The position numbers and the translations under genes were made by a program. A stretch of 24,946 nt of DNA from contig DATKKX010000496.1 of NCBI GenBank assembly GCA_035542775.1, positions 1 through 24,946 on the forward strand. The letters run 5' to 3'. The DNA is from DATKKX01 sp035542775. GTDB lineage: Bacteria > Planctomycetota > Phycisphaerae > UBA1845 > UTPLA1. Below the pieces are notes generated by a model that did no database searches, was not told the DNA's origin, and saw only the letters and a program-made list of their open reading frames with translations. This document shows, in pieces, positions 1-7,038 of the stretch (positions are counted from its first letter, which is position 1; each line of letters begins with the position of its first letter).

Positions 1-321
1 AATGTGCACCCCGGTTTCTCACAATGCTCATTCCGGACCTCGTTACCATACCCGGACCTCGCGGCGAAATTATCGTCACGATGAGTCCAGGCCCGCCACC
101 TTCCGCTCCGGGTGAAAGATGAGAATCGGGCGACGGTCACCACCACGGTAGCACGCAGCAAACATCACCACACAGCTCGGATATAGCGCCCCAGGTACGG
201 ACGGAGGAGATATTCTCCCTTGCTCTGGCATGAGCTATGTCTACGGTTCTCGGATGTGGCTGTCGCCGGGGCATCGGAAATCCCACGATCTCCGCGGCTG
301 ATTTCGAATTGCAGGGCCAGG

Positions 322-573
322 GGGGAGAATCGATCGACAATCGGGGCAAACGAGAGAGTCCGAGATTGCTGGCGAGCCTCCCCAAGGTGCAGATGCGGGG
401 ACAAGGCGGCGGGGAGCACAGCACGGTCTTTGCCGATGGTCCTAGCGAAAACAGCCGGTTCTGGGTGATAAAGCCAGTCGCGGCTGTGGTTTACATGGGC
501 TAATGGCGGGCGAACTCCGGTTTGGGCAGCGAGGTCCCATACCAGCGCAACGCGGGTTTTGCAGGACTTTTTT
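322..573 (+). ncRNA. Possible structured RNA with terminator-like 3' end
   Basis: This is a candidate only. Helices visible on the + strand are: GGGGAG (322-327) with CTCCCC (378-383), enclosing CAATC (338-342) with GATTG (364-368); a hairpin ACAGCCG (451-457) / CGGCTGT (481-487) with a symmetrical 3x3 internal loop, an inner CTGG/CCAG stem (461-464/474-477) and a 9-nt loop; immediately next to it GGT(488-490)+ATGGG(495-499) against CCCAT(536-540)+ACC(541-543). A last stem GAGGTCC (531-537) / GGACTTT (564-570) runs into TTTTTT (568-573), as in a rho-independent terminator, and would compete with the preceding helix. It does not resemble RNase P, tmRNA, SRP or 6S RNA as far as I can judge. The 5' end is unknown, and the structure could also be a leader or chance pairing in GC-rich DNA. 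Confidence 0.25.
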
Positions 574-583
574 CGCCGATAAT

Positions 584-612
584 TTGCCCGCACCCAGTAT
601 TGGTGTTATATT
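584..612 (+). promoter_or_regulatory. Predicted sigma-70 promoter for dnaG
   Basis: TTGCCC (584-589) and TATATT (607-612) are separated by 17 bases, close to the -35/-10 consensus, in an A/T-rich island of otherwise GC-rich sequence. It lies about 110 bases before the dnaG start and just after the terminator-like hairpin at 531-573, so dnaG-rpoD transcription could begin here. Confidence 0.45.
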
Positions 613-720
613 TTAAGGTCCTATTTTTTGGTTCGTGCATGGGGAAACAGGGCGAGGCGGTTCAAGTTCTCTTGTTCTCTGTCTTGATCAACTGATTAGG
701 CGCGACATCAAACCCGGGGC

Positions 721-2643
721 GTGCGTGTGAGCGGACGCGTTTCCGTAGCATTGATTGAGCAGGTCCGTCAAGCCAACGACATTGTGGATGTCGTTTCGTC
801 GTATGTCGCGTTGAAACGGGCTGGACGCGGCCTGAAGGGTCTTTGCCCCTTCCACAATGAGAAGACGCCGTCATTTACGGTCGCCGCGGACAAGCAGATC
901 TTCCATTGTTTCGGGTGCGGCGCCGGCGGGGATGTTTTCAAGTTTGTGCAGCTTCGAGAGAACGTGGACTTCAAGGAAGCCCTCACCATTCTCGCCGCCC
1001 GGGCGGGCATTTCCCTTGACGAAGGGCAAGGCCGGCCAGACCGCACGGACGCAGGTGTGGGCAAAGTCGAGATCGAGCGGGTGAACCGCTGGGCTTGCCG
1101 GTGGTTTCAGCAGCAACTCCAGGCGCCTGCCGGCAAAGTTGCCCGTGACTACGTGGCCTCCCGCGGCATTACCAGCCAATCAATCGATCGCTTTGCCCTC
1201 GGCTATGCTCCCGATAGTTGGGACGCGCTCTGTAATGCCGCCAAGGCAAGCAAGGCTCCGGCGGAACTGCTGTTCGTGGCGGGGCTGGCGCGGAGCCGCG
1301 ATGATGGTTCGAGGTACGACGCCTTCCGAAATCGCTTGATGTTCCCGATCCATGATGCAATGGACCGGGTTATCGGGTTCGGAGGCCGGACGCTGGGCGA
1401 CGATCCCGCGAAATACGTGAATTCCCCACAAAACCCGCTTTTTGACAAGAGCCGTTGTCTCTATGGGATCTTTGCCGCCAAGCGTGCTTTTTCCTCTGAG
1501 CGCTGCGCCGTGATCGTTGAGGGCTATGTGGACTGCCTGATGGCCCAGCAGCACGGCTTCGATCACACGGTCGCCACGCTGGGCACCGCACTGACGCCGG
1601 AACATGTCCAATTGCTCCGGCGCTACGTCGATCAGGTCATCTTGATCTTCGACTCCGACGAAGCCGGCCAGCGGGCGGCGGACAATTCATTGCGGCTGTT
1701 CCTTACTCAAGGCCTCGATGTCCGATTGGCACGCGTCCCAGAAGCCAAGGACCCGGCGGAACTGCTCCTCGGGGCGGGCGGCGACGCCTTCAAACGCGTT
1801 TTGACCTCGGCAATCGACGCGCTAGAATTCAAATGGAATCAGGTTCGAGCGCGGTACCGTGACGCCGCCACCGGCCCGGACCGTAGGAGGGCGGTAGAGG
1901 AGTTTCTCGGTCTTGTCGTCGGGGCGGCGGATCTGGGTGCCTGCGACCCCATTCAGAGGGGGCTCATCCTCAATCAGGTCGGCAAGCTGCTGAGCCTGCC
2001 GGGTGAGGAAATCAATCGGCAATTGCGGCTTATCGCGCGGCGGGCGCCCGCGGCGTCCGCTGTGGCCGCACCGGCACGAAAGGCACGCCGAATGCCCGGC
2101 GGCCCCGCAGCCGCGGCCATGCGTGAGATGCTCGAAGTCCTGATTAACGACCCGGGGCACTACGCCTCGGTCGTTGCGGAGTTCGATCCGGAAGTTTTGC
2201 CGGCGGGAGATTTGAAAGAGATCGCCAAGACCGTCGCCGAACTGGCACGGGCGAAGGGCGGATTCGAGCTGGCTGAGTTGATCGCCCGGTTCGAATCGAC
2301 GCGGACCGCGTCGCTGATCATGGAATTGAGCGCGGCCGGCGAGCGCAAGGCTAACTTCGCGGCGACTATCGACGGCGCCGCCACACGCTTACGTGAACTG
2401 CGCGAGCAGCGTGAGCGTAGCGATTTGTTGGCCTCGCTGAGGCAGAGCGGCGCAGCGAAGCAGCCGCGAACGGAATGCGGAACATCGGATGAGGGGACCG
2501 TGAACACCGCTGCGGAGCAACGTTCTATGTTGCGAGCCGTCAGCGAGAAGCGCGGGGGAATGGGCGTGTTCGCCGGGCACAGACATTCGGCGACGCCGGT
2601 CGCCGCGCCAGACGTTTCGGGCGGACCATCGGCCGCCGATTAA
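721..2643 (+). CDS. dnaG: DNA primase DnaG
   Basis: DnaG synthesises the short RNA primers used at the replication fork. The 640-residue protein has the family layout. An N-terminal CHC2 zinc-binding domain carries C42, H45, C63 and C66 (CPFH...HCFGC). A catalytic core follows, with a TOPRIM fold showing EGYVD at 267-271 and the metal-binding DSDEAG at 311-316. The C-terminal part (about 450-600) should be the helicase-binding domain and is poorly conserved, as usual. The last 40 or so residues form a low-complexity Gly/Ala/Ser tail. The start is GTG at 721; GTG at 727 is also in frame, and neither has a clear Shine-Dalgarno sequence. The N-terminal IEQVRQANDIVDVV is the normal primase beginning. 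The gene is followed on the same strand by rpoD, the classical macromolecular-synthesis arrangement, although rpsU was not seen upstream. Confidence 0.98.
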   Translation: MRVSGRVSVALIEQVRQANDIVDVVSSYVALKRAGRGLKGLCPFHNEKTPSFTVAADKQIFHCFGCGAGGDVFKFVQLRENVDFKEALTILAARAGISLDEGQGRPDRTDAGVGKVEIERVNRWACRWFQQQLQAPAGKVARDYVASRGITSQSIDRFALGYAPDSWDALCNAAKASKAPAELLFVAGLARSRDDGSRYDAFRNRLMFPIHDAMDRVIGFGGRTLGDDPAKYVNSPQNPLFDKSRCLYGIFAAKRAFSSERCAVIVEGYVDCLMAQQHGFDHTVATLGTALTPEHVQLLRRYVDQVILIFDSDEAGQRAADNSLRLFLTQGLDVRLARVPEAKDPAELLLGAGGDAFKRVLTSAIDALEFKWNQVRARYRDAATGPDRRRAVEEFLGLVVGAADLGACDPIQRGLILNQVGKLLSLPGEEINRQLRLIARRAPAASAVAAPARKARRMPGGPAAAAMREMLEVLINDPGHYASVVAEFDPEVLPAGDLKEIAKTVAELARAKGGFELAELIARFESTRTASLIMELSAAGERKANFAATIDGAATRLRELREQRERSDLLASLRQSGAAKQPRTECGTSDEGTVNTAAEQRSMLRAVSEKRGGMGVFAGHRHSATPVAAPDVSGGPSAAD

Positions 2644-2835
2644 GTCGGCGCCGGGCCGTCCATCGGTCGGTTGCGATGACAACCGCCGTGAGCGGTTGAT
2701 CGGAGTGGATGGAGGATGGCCGCCGGCCCAGGATCGGGCTGGACGAACAGTAAGGATCGATTCGATGGCCCGCGGTTGCGGCCCAGGACCGATCCGGGTT
2801 GGGTGAAGCCCCCCTTCGCCCAAACGTGATCTGTG

Positions 2836-2859
2836 GATCCCCGGTTTTCCAAGGGGATC
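2836..2859 (+). promoter_or_regulatory. Hairpin in the rpoD leader
   Basis: GATCCCC (2836-2842) pairs with GGGGATC (2853-2859). Inside it, GG (2843-2844) can pair with CC (2849-2850) around a TTTT loop, leaving two unpaired A's on the 3' side. No T-run follows, so it is not an intrinsic terminator. It sits about 40 bases before the ATG at 2899 and overlaps the alternative GTG start at 2833, which suggests the segment is untranslated leader. Its function is unknown. Confidence 0.4.
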
Positions 2860-2898
2860 GGCGGTCACGCGAACGTGGTAGCAGCGGAGCCGCAAGGA

Positions 2899-4659
2899 AT
2901 GACAAAGGTAACCGTCAAACAGACACCGACAGCGACACCCACACGAAAGACAGCGAAACCGACCGACCCCGTCGAAGCCGGCATTACCGACTTGATCACC
3001 AAGGGCCGGCAGCAGGGCTTTCTCACCTGGGAGGAACTCAACGACGCTCTGCCCGATGACGCCATAATCCCCGATCGACTGGAAGGCATCCTTCTGCGGC
3101 TGGAGGAGTCCGGCATCGACATGGTCGATGAGGCCGATGCGCGGAAGCTTTCTTTCGGCGACGAGGCCGCCGCCGGCAAGAAGGGCTTCGTGGGGGGCGA
3201 TCAGGCCGTGGCAGCCGTTGAGGACGAGTTTCCGGTTGAGGCTCCCAGCCGCCGGATAGACGACCCGGTGAGGATGTACCTCACGCAGATGGGCGAGATT
3301 CCGCTGCTCACCCGCACCCAGGAAATCGCCCTGGCCAAGAAGATCGAGCTCACCCGGTCGGCCTTCCGCCGCAAGGTGCTGGAATCGGACTGCAGTTTGA
3401 CCGCCGCGGTCGAGATCCTGCAAATGGTCAAGGAAGGCACGCTGCCGTTTGACCGCACGATGAAAATCTCCAGCGGCGAGAACCAGGTCAAGCACACGGT
3501 CCTGCAGCGGCTGCCCTGCAACCTGGGCACCGTGCAGAAGCTCATGCAGCTCAATCAAGCCGATTGGCAGAAGCTTCACCAGGGCGGCAACAACGAGGCC
3601 ACCCGGGCGTTTCTCAAGCGGCGGATCAGCCGGCGGAGCCGCAAGGCCGTGCTCCTGCTGGAGGAGCTTGCCCTGCGGACCAGCCGGGTTACGCCGATGA
3701 TGCGGAAGCTCTTCGCTCTGTCCGACAAGATGACCGAGCTGGAGAAACATCTGACGGACCATCGCGAGCTCGCCTCACTTCCCGCGGAGGAGGCCGAGGC
3801 CATGCGCGACGAGCTTGCCGGCCTCCAGGATCTGACCCTGGAGTCGGCGGAGGAGCTGCGCACGCGCGTTGCGACCATCAAGCGGGTCTTCGCGGAATAC
3901 GAAGACGCCAAGCGGAAGCTCTCCGGCGGAAACCTCCGGCTGGTGGTCTCAATCGCAAAGAAATATCGCAACCGGGGTCTGCCGTTCCTTGACATCATTC
4001 AGGAAGGCAACACCGGACTGATGCGGGCAGTGGATAAGTATGAGTACCGACGCGGCTACAAGTTCAGCACTTACGCCACGTGGTGGATCCGGCAGGCCAT
4101 CACCAGGGCCATTGCCGATCATGCCCGCACGATCCGCATCCCCGTGCACATGATCGAGACGATGAGCCGGCTGCGGAACACCTCTCGGGAGCTGGTGCAG
4201 GAGTTGGGCCGCGAGCCTTCCATTGAGGAGATCGCCAAGAAGGCCCGTATGCCGATCAGCGAGGTCCGCCGCGTGCTGAAAATCAGCCGGCATCCCATTT
4301 CGCTCGACCGGCCGGTCGGCGAAGGGGAGGATTCGTACTTCGGCGACTTCATCGAGGATGCCGCCGCCGAGAACCCTGTCAGCACGGCCAGCGGCGAGAT
4401 GCTCAAGGACCGCATCGAGCAGGTGCTCAAATCGCTGACCTACCGCGAGCGTGAGATCATCAAGCTTCGCTATGGCATCGGCGACGGGTATACCTACACC
4501 CTTGAAGAGGTCGGCAAGATCTTCAAGGTCACCCGCGAGCGCGTCCGGCAGGTGGAGGCCAAGGCCATCCGCAAGCTGCAGCACCCCGTGCGATGCAGAA
4601 AGCTGGAAGGCTTCCTGGACAAGGATGGCCACCTGATCCAGCCGGAGGAGACTTTCTAA
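2899..4659 (+). CDS. rpoD: RNA polymerase primary sigma factor RpoD (sigma-70 group 1)
   Basis: RpoD is the housekeeping sigma factor that directs RNA polymerase to -35/-10 promoters. In the 586-residue form, region 1.1 lies near residues 28-80 (GITDLITKGRQQGFLTWEEL), and region 1.2 begins at D121 (DDPVRMYLTQMGEIPLL). A long non-conserved region fills about 150-340. Region 2 (about 342-415) includes NLRLVVSIAKKY and GYKFSTYATWWIRQAITRAI for core binding and -10 recognition. Region 3 follows, and region 4 (about 510-575) includes the helix-turn-helix EEVGKIFKVTRERVRQVE for -35 recognition. Regions 1.1 and 4 together place it in group 1. I chose ATG 2899 (MTKVT...). An in-frame GTG at 2833 would add 22 residues but overlaps a leader hairpin. 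AAGGA abuts the ATG at 2894-2898, too close for a normal Shine-Dalgarno site, so the start is moderately uncertain. It lies 255 bases after dnaG and is probably co-transcribed with it. Confidence 0.98.
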   Translation: MTKVTVKQTPTATPTRKTAKPTDPVEAGITDLITKGRQQGFLTWEELNDALPDDAIIPDRLEGILLRLEESGIDMVDEADARKLSFGDEAAAGKKGFVGGDQAVAAVEDEFPVEAPSRRIDDPVRMYLTQMGEIPLLTRTQEIALAKKIELTRSAFRRKVLESDCSLTAAVEILQMVKEGTLPFDRTMKISSGENQVKHTVLQRLPCNLGTVQKLMQLNQADWQKLHQGGNNEATRAFLKRRISRRSRKAVLLLEELALRTSRVTPMMRKLFALSDKMTELEKHLTDHRELASLPAEEAEAMRDELAGLQDLTLESAEELRTRVATIKRVFAEYEDAKRKLSGGNLRLVVSIAKKYRNRGLPFLDIIQEGNTGLMRAVDKYEYRRGYKFSTYATWWIRQAITRAIADHARTIRIPVHMIETMSRLRNTSRELVQELGREPSIEEIAKKARMPISEVRRVLKISRHPISLDRPVGEGEDSYFGDFIEDAAAENPVSTASGEMLKDRIEQVLKSLTYREREIIKLRYGIGDGYTYTLEEVGKIFKVTRERVRQVEAKAIRKLQHPVRCRKLEGFLDKDGHLIQPEETF

Positions 4660-4700
4660 GCTCCTGATGGGGCGAGGGCCGAAGTTTCATTCAAGCTCGG

Positions 4701-4734
4701 AAAAGCCCGCGGATCGGTATCCGCGGGCTTTTTT
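4701..4734 (+). terminator. Rho-independent terminator after rpoD
   Basis: A perfect 14-bp stem (4701-4714 with 4719-4732) closes a four-base CGGT loop and runs directly into a T tract. The GC-rich core is AGCCCGCGGAT. It begins 41 bases after the rpoD stop codon and ends the dnaG-rpoD transcription unit. The A-rich 5' foot makes it potentially bidirectional. Confidence 0.95.
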
Positions 4735-4979
4735 GTGTTGGGGGAGGTGTGCGGCGCTATGGAAAGCCTCAGGCTGGCCGGGCGCTCGATATCGGACGCT
4801 TTCGGATACCGGAGCTGTTCGGTCGGTTCGGCCGGTGGCACGACGCCGCCCGATGAGGTTCCGTTGGGCCAGACCAGTCGTTGTCCTACCTGGTGAATCT
4901 GGGAAGGGGTGGTCGTGTCGGTGTGTGCAGACGGAGCGGCAAGTACATCGCGGCGTGCAGGGTCGACCGTGGTGTCGAC

Positions 4980-5008
4980 TTGTATCAAGCTTGTGTGTAG
5001 GCTATAAG
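4980..5008 (+). promoter_or_regulatory. Predicted sigma-70 promoter for rpsA
   Basis: TTGTAT (4980-4985) and TATAAG (5003-5008) have a 17-base spacer. This is one of the best -35/-10 matches in the window. It would give rpsA an untranslated leader of roughly 230 bases, long enough to carry the structures seen at 5152-5220. Confidence 0.5.
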
Positions 5009-5151
5009 GTAAGAGGTAAGGACGACCTGTCTGTAATCCCCCACGCCTGGGAAGCGGCGAGTTGAACGAGGGAAGCCAGACCGGAATTGAGGATGGTTCT
5101 GTCCGCGCCCGCCGGCTGTTCCGATTTGATGCCAACAACTGCACGGATTGA

Positions 5152-5220
5152 AATTGCCGCCTGTTGAGACCAAGATGGCCGTGGCATCGCGTCACGGCGT
5201 CGGGCAGGAAGACGGCAATT
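5152..5220 (+). promoter_or_regulatory. Compound stem-loop in the rpsA leader
   Basis: AATTGCCG (5152-5159) pairs perfectly with CGGCAATT (5213-5220), enclosing a second hairpin GCCGTG (5178-5183) / CACGGC (5193-5198) with a 9-base loop. The outer stem ends 25 bases before the rpsA ATG. The region just before the start (GAGAGACGAGAATC) has only a weak Shine-Dalgarno sequence. Autogenous translational control by S1 through a structured, SD-poor leader is known for rpsA in gammaproteobacteria. A similar role here is inference. Confidence 0.35.
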
Positions 5221-5245
5221 CCGAGGTTTACGAGAGACGAGAATC

Positions 5246-6946
5246 ATGGATCCGAGGAGCGATTCGGTAGAGGGTGACATTGGCAAAACACCAAACGCGG
5301 GCTCGGAGGCAGGCACGCCACAGACGCCGCCGCAAGGGGGGGACACTCCTTCGCTCACGCCCGATCAGGGGGCTCAGGCCCCGGCTCCGCCGCGGCCCGC
5401 CCGCCCAGCCGACATCGCTGCCTCGCTCGTCGTGAACGACGACAAGGATCTTGATCGAGCGGTCGAAGAGGCCATGCGTGGCTTCACCACCGAAGACATC
5501 TCCGCCGCCGACGTGGCCGCAAAAGGGCCGGCGGTGGACGAGCCTTCGCCGGGCGACCTGCTCACCGGCCGCATCGCCAACATCGGATCCGAGGACATTC
5601 TCATCGACTTCGGCGGAAAGTCTCTTGGCGCCATGCCGCTGGCCGACTTTGAGAAGGACGAGAGGTACGCAGTCGGCGACAGCGTCCAGGTCTTGGTTGT
5701 CGGAAAGGACGAGCGCGGCGGCCTGCTCAGCGTCTCGCGGCGAAAAGCCAAGCGAGAATTGATTCTCCGTAATTTGAAGGTCGGCCTAGTGGTCGAGGCC
5801 CACGTCACCGGCATGAACAAGGGCGGCCTCGAGGTGGATATCGAGGGGCTTCGCGGCTTCGTTCCGGCCAGTCAGGTGGACCTCTACTTCATGAAGGACA
5901 TCTCCGACCTGCTCGGCAAGGTCATTCGCGCCGAGGTGACCCGCTTTGATCTGGACGACGACCGGGAGAATATCGTCCTGTCGCGCCGCAAGGTGCTGGT
6001 GCGTGAGGAGGATGAGCGCAAGGAGAAGGCCTTCCAGGAGATACAGGCTGGACAGATCCGACATGGGGTAGTCCGCAACGTCACCGATTACGGTGCATTC
6101 GTGGACATCGGCGGCATCGACGGCCTGCTGCACGTGACCGACATGAGCTGGGGTCGCGTAAACAAGCCTGAAGAGGTCGTCAAGGTCGGCGACGAAATCG
6201 ACGTCAAGGTGATCAAGGTCAATGCCGAGAAAAAGAAGATCTCCCTTAGCCTCAAGCAAACCAAGCCGGATCCCTGGCTCAATGCCGCGGAACGCTATTC
6301 GCCAAATCAGAGGCTCAGCGGCCGCGTCGTCCGCCTGGAGAATTTCGGCGCTTTCGTCGAGATCGAGCCCGGTCTCGACGGCCTGATCCCCATCAGCGAG
6401 TTGAGCTGGACCAAGCGCATTCGCCATCCTTCGGAGATTCTCAAGGAAGGCGACATCATCGAAGTGTCCATCATGAGCATGGATGTCGCCAAGAAGCGCA
6501 TGTCTCTCAGCTTGAAGCAGCTCGCCGAGGATCCCTGGGCCAACGTGACCCAGCGATACACCGAGGGCGCCAAGGTGAAGGGCAAGGTCGTTCGCACGAC
6601 CGATTTCGGCGCCTTCGTCCAGCTGGAGGAAGGCATCGACGGCCTGATCCACATCTCCGAGCTGTCTGAAGAGCGGGTGCGGGCCGTGACCGACAAGGTT
6701 CAGCCCGGCCAGGAAGTCGAGGTGCGCATCCTCGGCGTCGATCCCGAGGCCAAGAAGATCTCGCTTTCGCTGAGGAAGCCGCCGACCGGGCCGACTCCCG
6801 AGGAGATCGCCAGAATGGAGGCCGAGCGGGCCGCCGCAGAGGCCAGGCGAAAGCCCGCCAAGCGCCGGCGCGGCGGCATCACCGTCGACTGGGATGATGG
6901 AGGGCTGAGCCTGGGCTCGCTCGATCCCTCGAAATTCGGTCGATAG
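5246..6946 (+). CDS. rpsA: Ribosomal protein S1 (five S1 domains)
   Basis: S1 is the large RNA-binding protein of the 30S subunit that helps bind and unfold mRNA. The 566-residue protein has an Asp/Pro/Ala-rich N-terminal extension of about 100 residues, then five consecutive S1 (OB-fold) repeats at roughly 106-175, 180-260, 270-350, 355-435 and 440-512. Repeats 3-5 carry the canonical GAFVDIGGIDGLLHVT, GAFVEIEPGLDGLIPIS and GAFVQLEEGIDGLIHIS signatures, each closing with a K-K-x-S/M-LSLK/R motif. The first two are more divergent, as in proteobacterial S1 where they bind the ribosome. The C-terminus is basic (KPAKRRRGG) and then acidic. E. coli S1 has six repeats, so this is the shorter form. 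ATG 5246 was chosen because the frame opens just upstream and no better start follows before the first domain. It has its own promoter-like sequence and leader. Confidence 0.96.
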   Translation: MDPRSDSVEGDIGKTPNAGSEAGTPQTPPQGGDTPSLTPDQGAQAPAPPRPARPADIAASLVVNDDKDLDRAVEEAMRGFTTEDISAADVAAKGPAVDEPSPGDLLTGRIANIGSEDILIDFGGKSLGAMPLADFEKDERYAVGDSVQVLVVGKDERGGLLSVSRRKAKRELILRNLKVGLVVEAHVTGMNKGGLEVDIEGLRGFVPASQVDLYFMKDISDLLGKVIRAEVTRFDLDDDRENIVLSRRKVLVREEDERKEKAFQEIQAGQIRHGVVRNVTDYGAFVDIGGIDGLLHVTDMSWGRVNKPEEVVKVGDEIDVKVIKVNAEKKKISLSLKQTKPDPWLNAAERYSPNQRLSGRVVRLENFGAFVEIEPGLDGLIPISELSWTKRIRHPSEILKEGDIIEVSIMSMDVAKKRMSLSLKQLAEDPWANVTQRYTEGAKVKGKVVRTTDFGAFVQLEEGIDGLIHISELSEERVRAVTDKVQPGQEVEVRILGVDPEAKKISLSLRKPPTGPTPEEIARMEAERAAAEARRKPAKRRRGGITVDWDDGGLSLGSLDPSKFGR

Positions 6947-6974
6947 GACCTCCGGTTCGACGGTCGTCGCAGGC

Positions 6975-7018
6975 GTACATTCTCCTGGGCCGGTGCATCG
7001 GTGCGAGAACCGGTGTAC
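6975..7018. terminator. Weak bidirectional hairpin between convergent genes
   Basis: GTACA+TTCTC (6975-6984) can pair with GAGAA (7005-7009) and TGTAC (7014-7018), leaving a 4-base CCGG bulge. It lies between the converging rpsA and propeller genes, where a shared terminator would be expected. There is no T tract on either strand, so this is a weak call. Confidence 0.2.
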
Positions 7019-7038
7019 GGACAGGCGCAAGCTGCCGA

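Larger units (their letters stand above)
1..720. other. Non-coding region upstream of dnaG
   Basis: I recognise no protein gene here. Several overlapping reading frames are open on both strands, the longest on the minus strand at 165-593 (142 codons), but none has a recognisable domain, a convincing ribosome-binding site or a family resemblance. The interval does hold structure: nested inverted repeats between about 322 and 573 on the + strand (listed separately as a possible RNA), then an A/T-rich promoter-like segment at 584-612 just before dnaG. Nothing was seen in 1-300. Confidence 0.5.
4735..5245 (+). other. rpoD-rpsA intergenic region
   Basis: This stretch of 511 bases contains no recognisable gene. 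It starts with the end of the rpoD terminator T-tract, has a well-spaced promoter-like sequence at 4980-5008, and ends with a structured leader before rpsA (5152-5220). Short reading frames here show no family resemblance or ribosome-binding site. Confidence 0.6.

Noticed and set aside
165..593. 142-codon minus-strand frame upstream of dnaG
   Set aside because: No recognisable domain, no good ribosome-binding site, overlapped by frames on the other strand, and the + strand shows RNA-like structure. Kept only as the alternative explanation of that region.
2389..3762. 457-codon minus-strand frame across dnaG and rpoD
   Set aside because: Antisense to two certain genes; its composition (Leu/His/Gly-rich) is the shadow of GC-rich coding DNA.
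5786..7030. 414-codon minus-strand frame antisense to rpsA
   Set aside because: Its repeats mirror the S1 repeats on the coding strand; no independent family signal.
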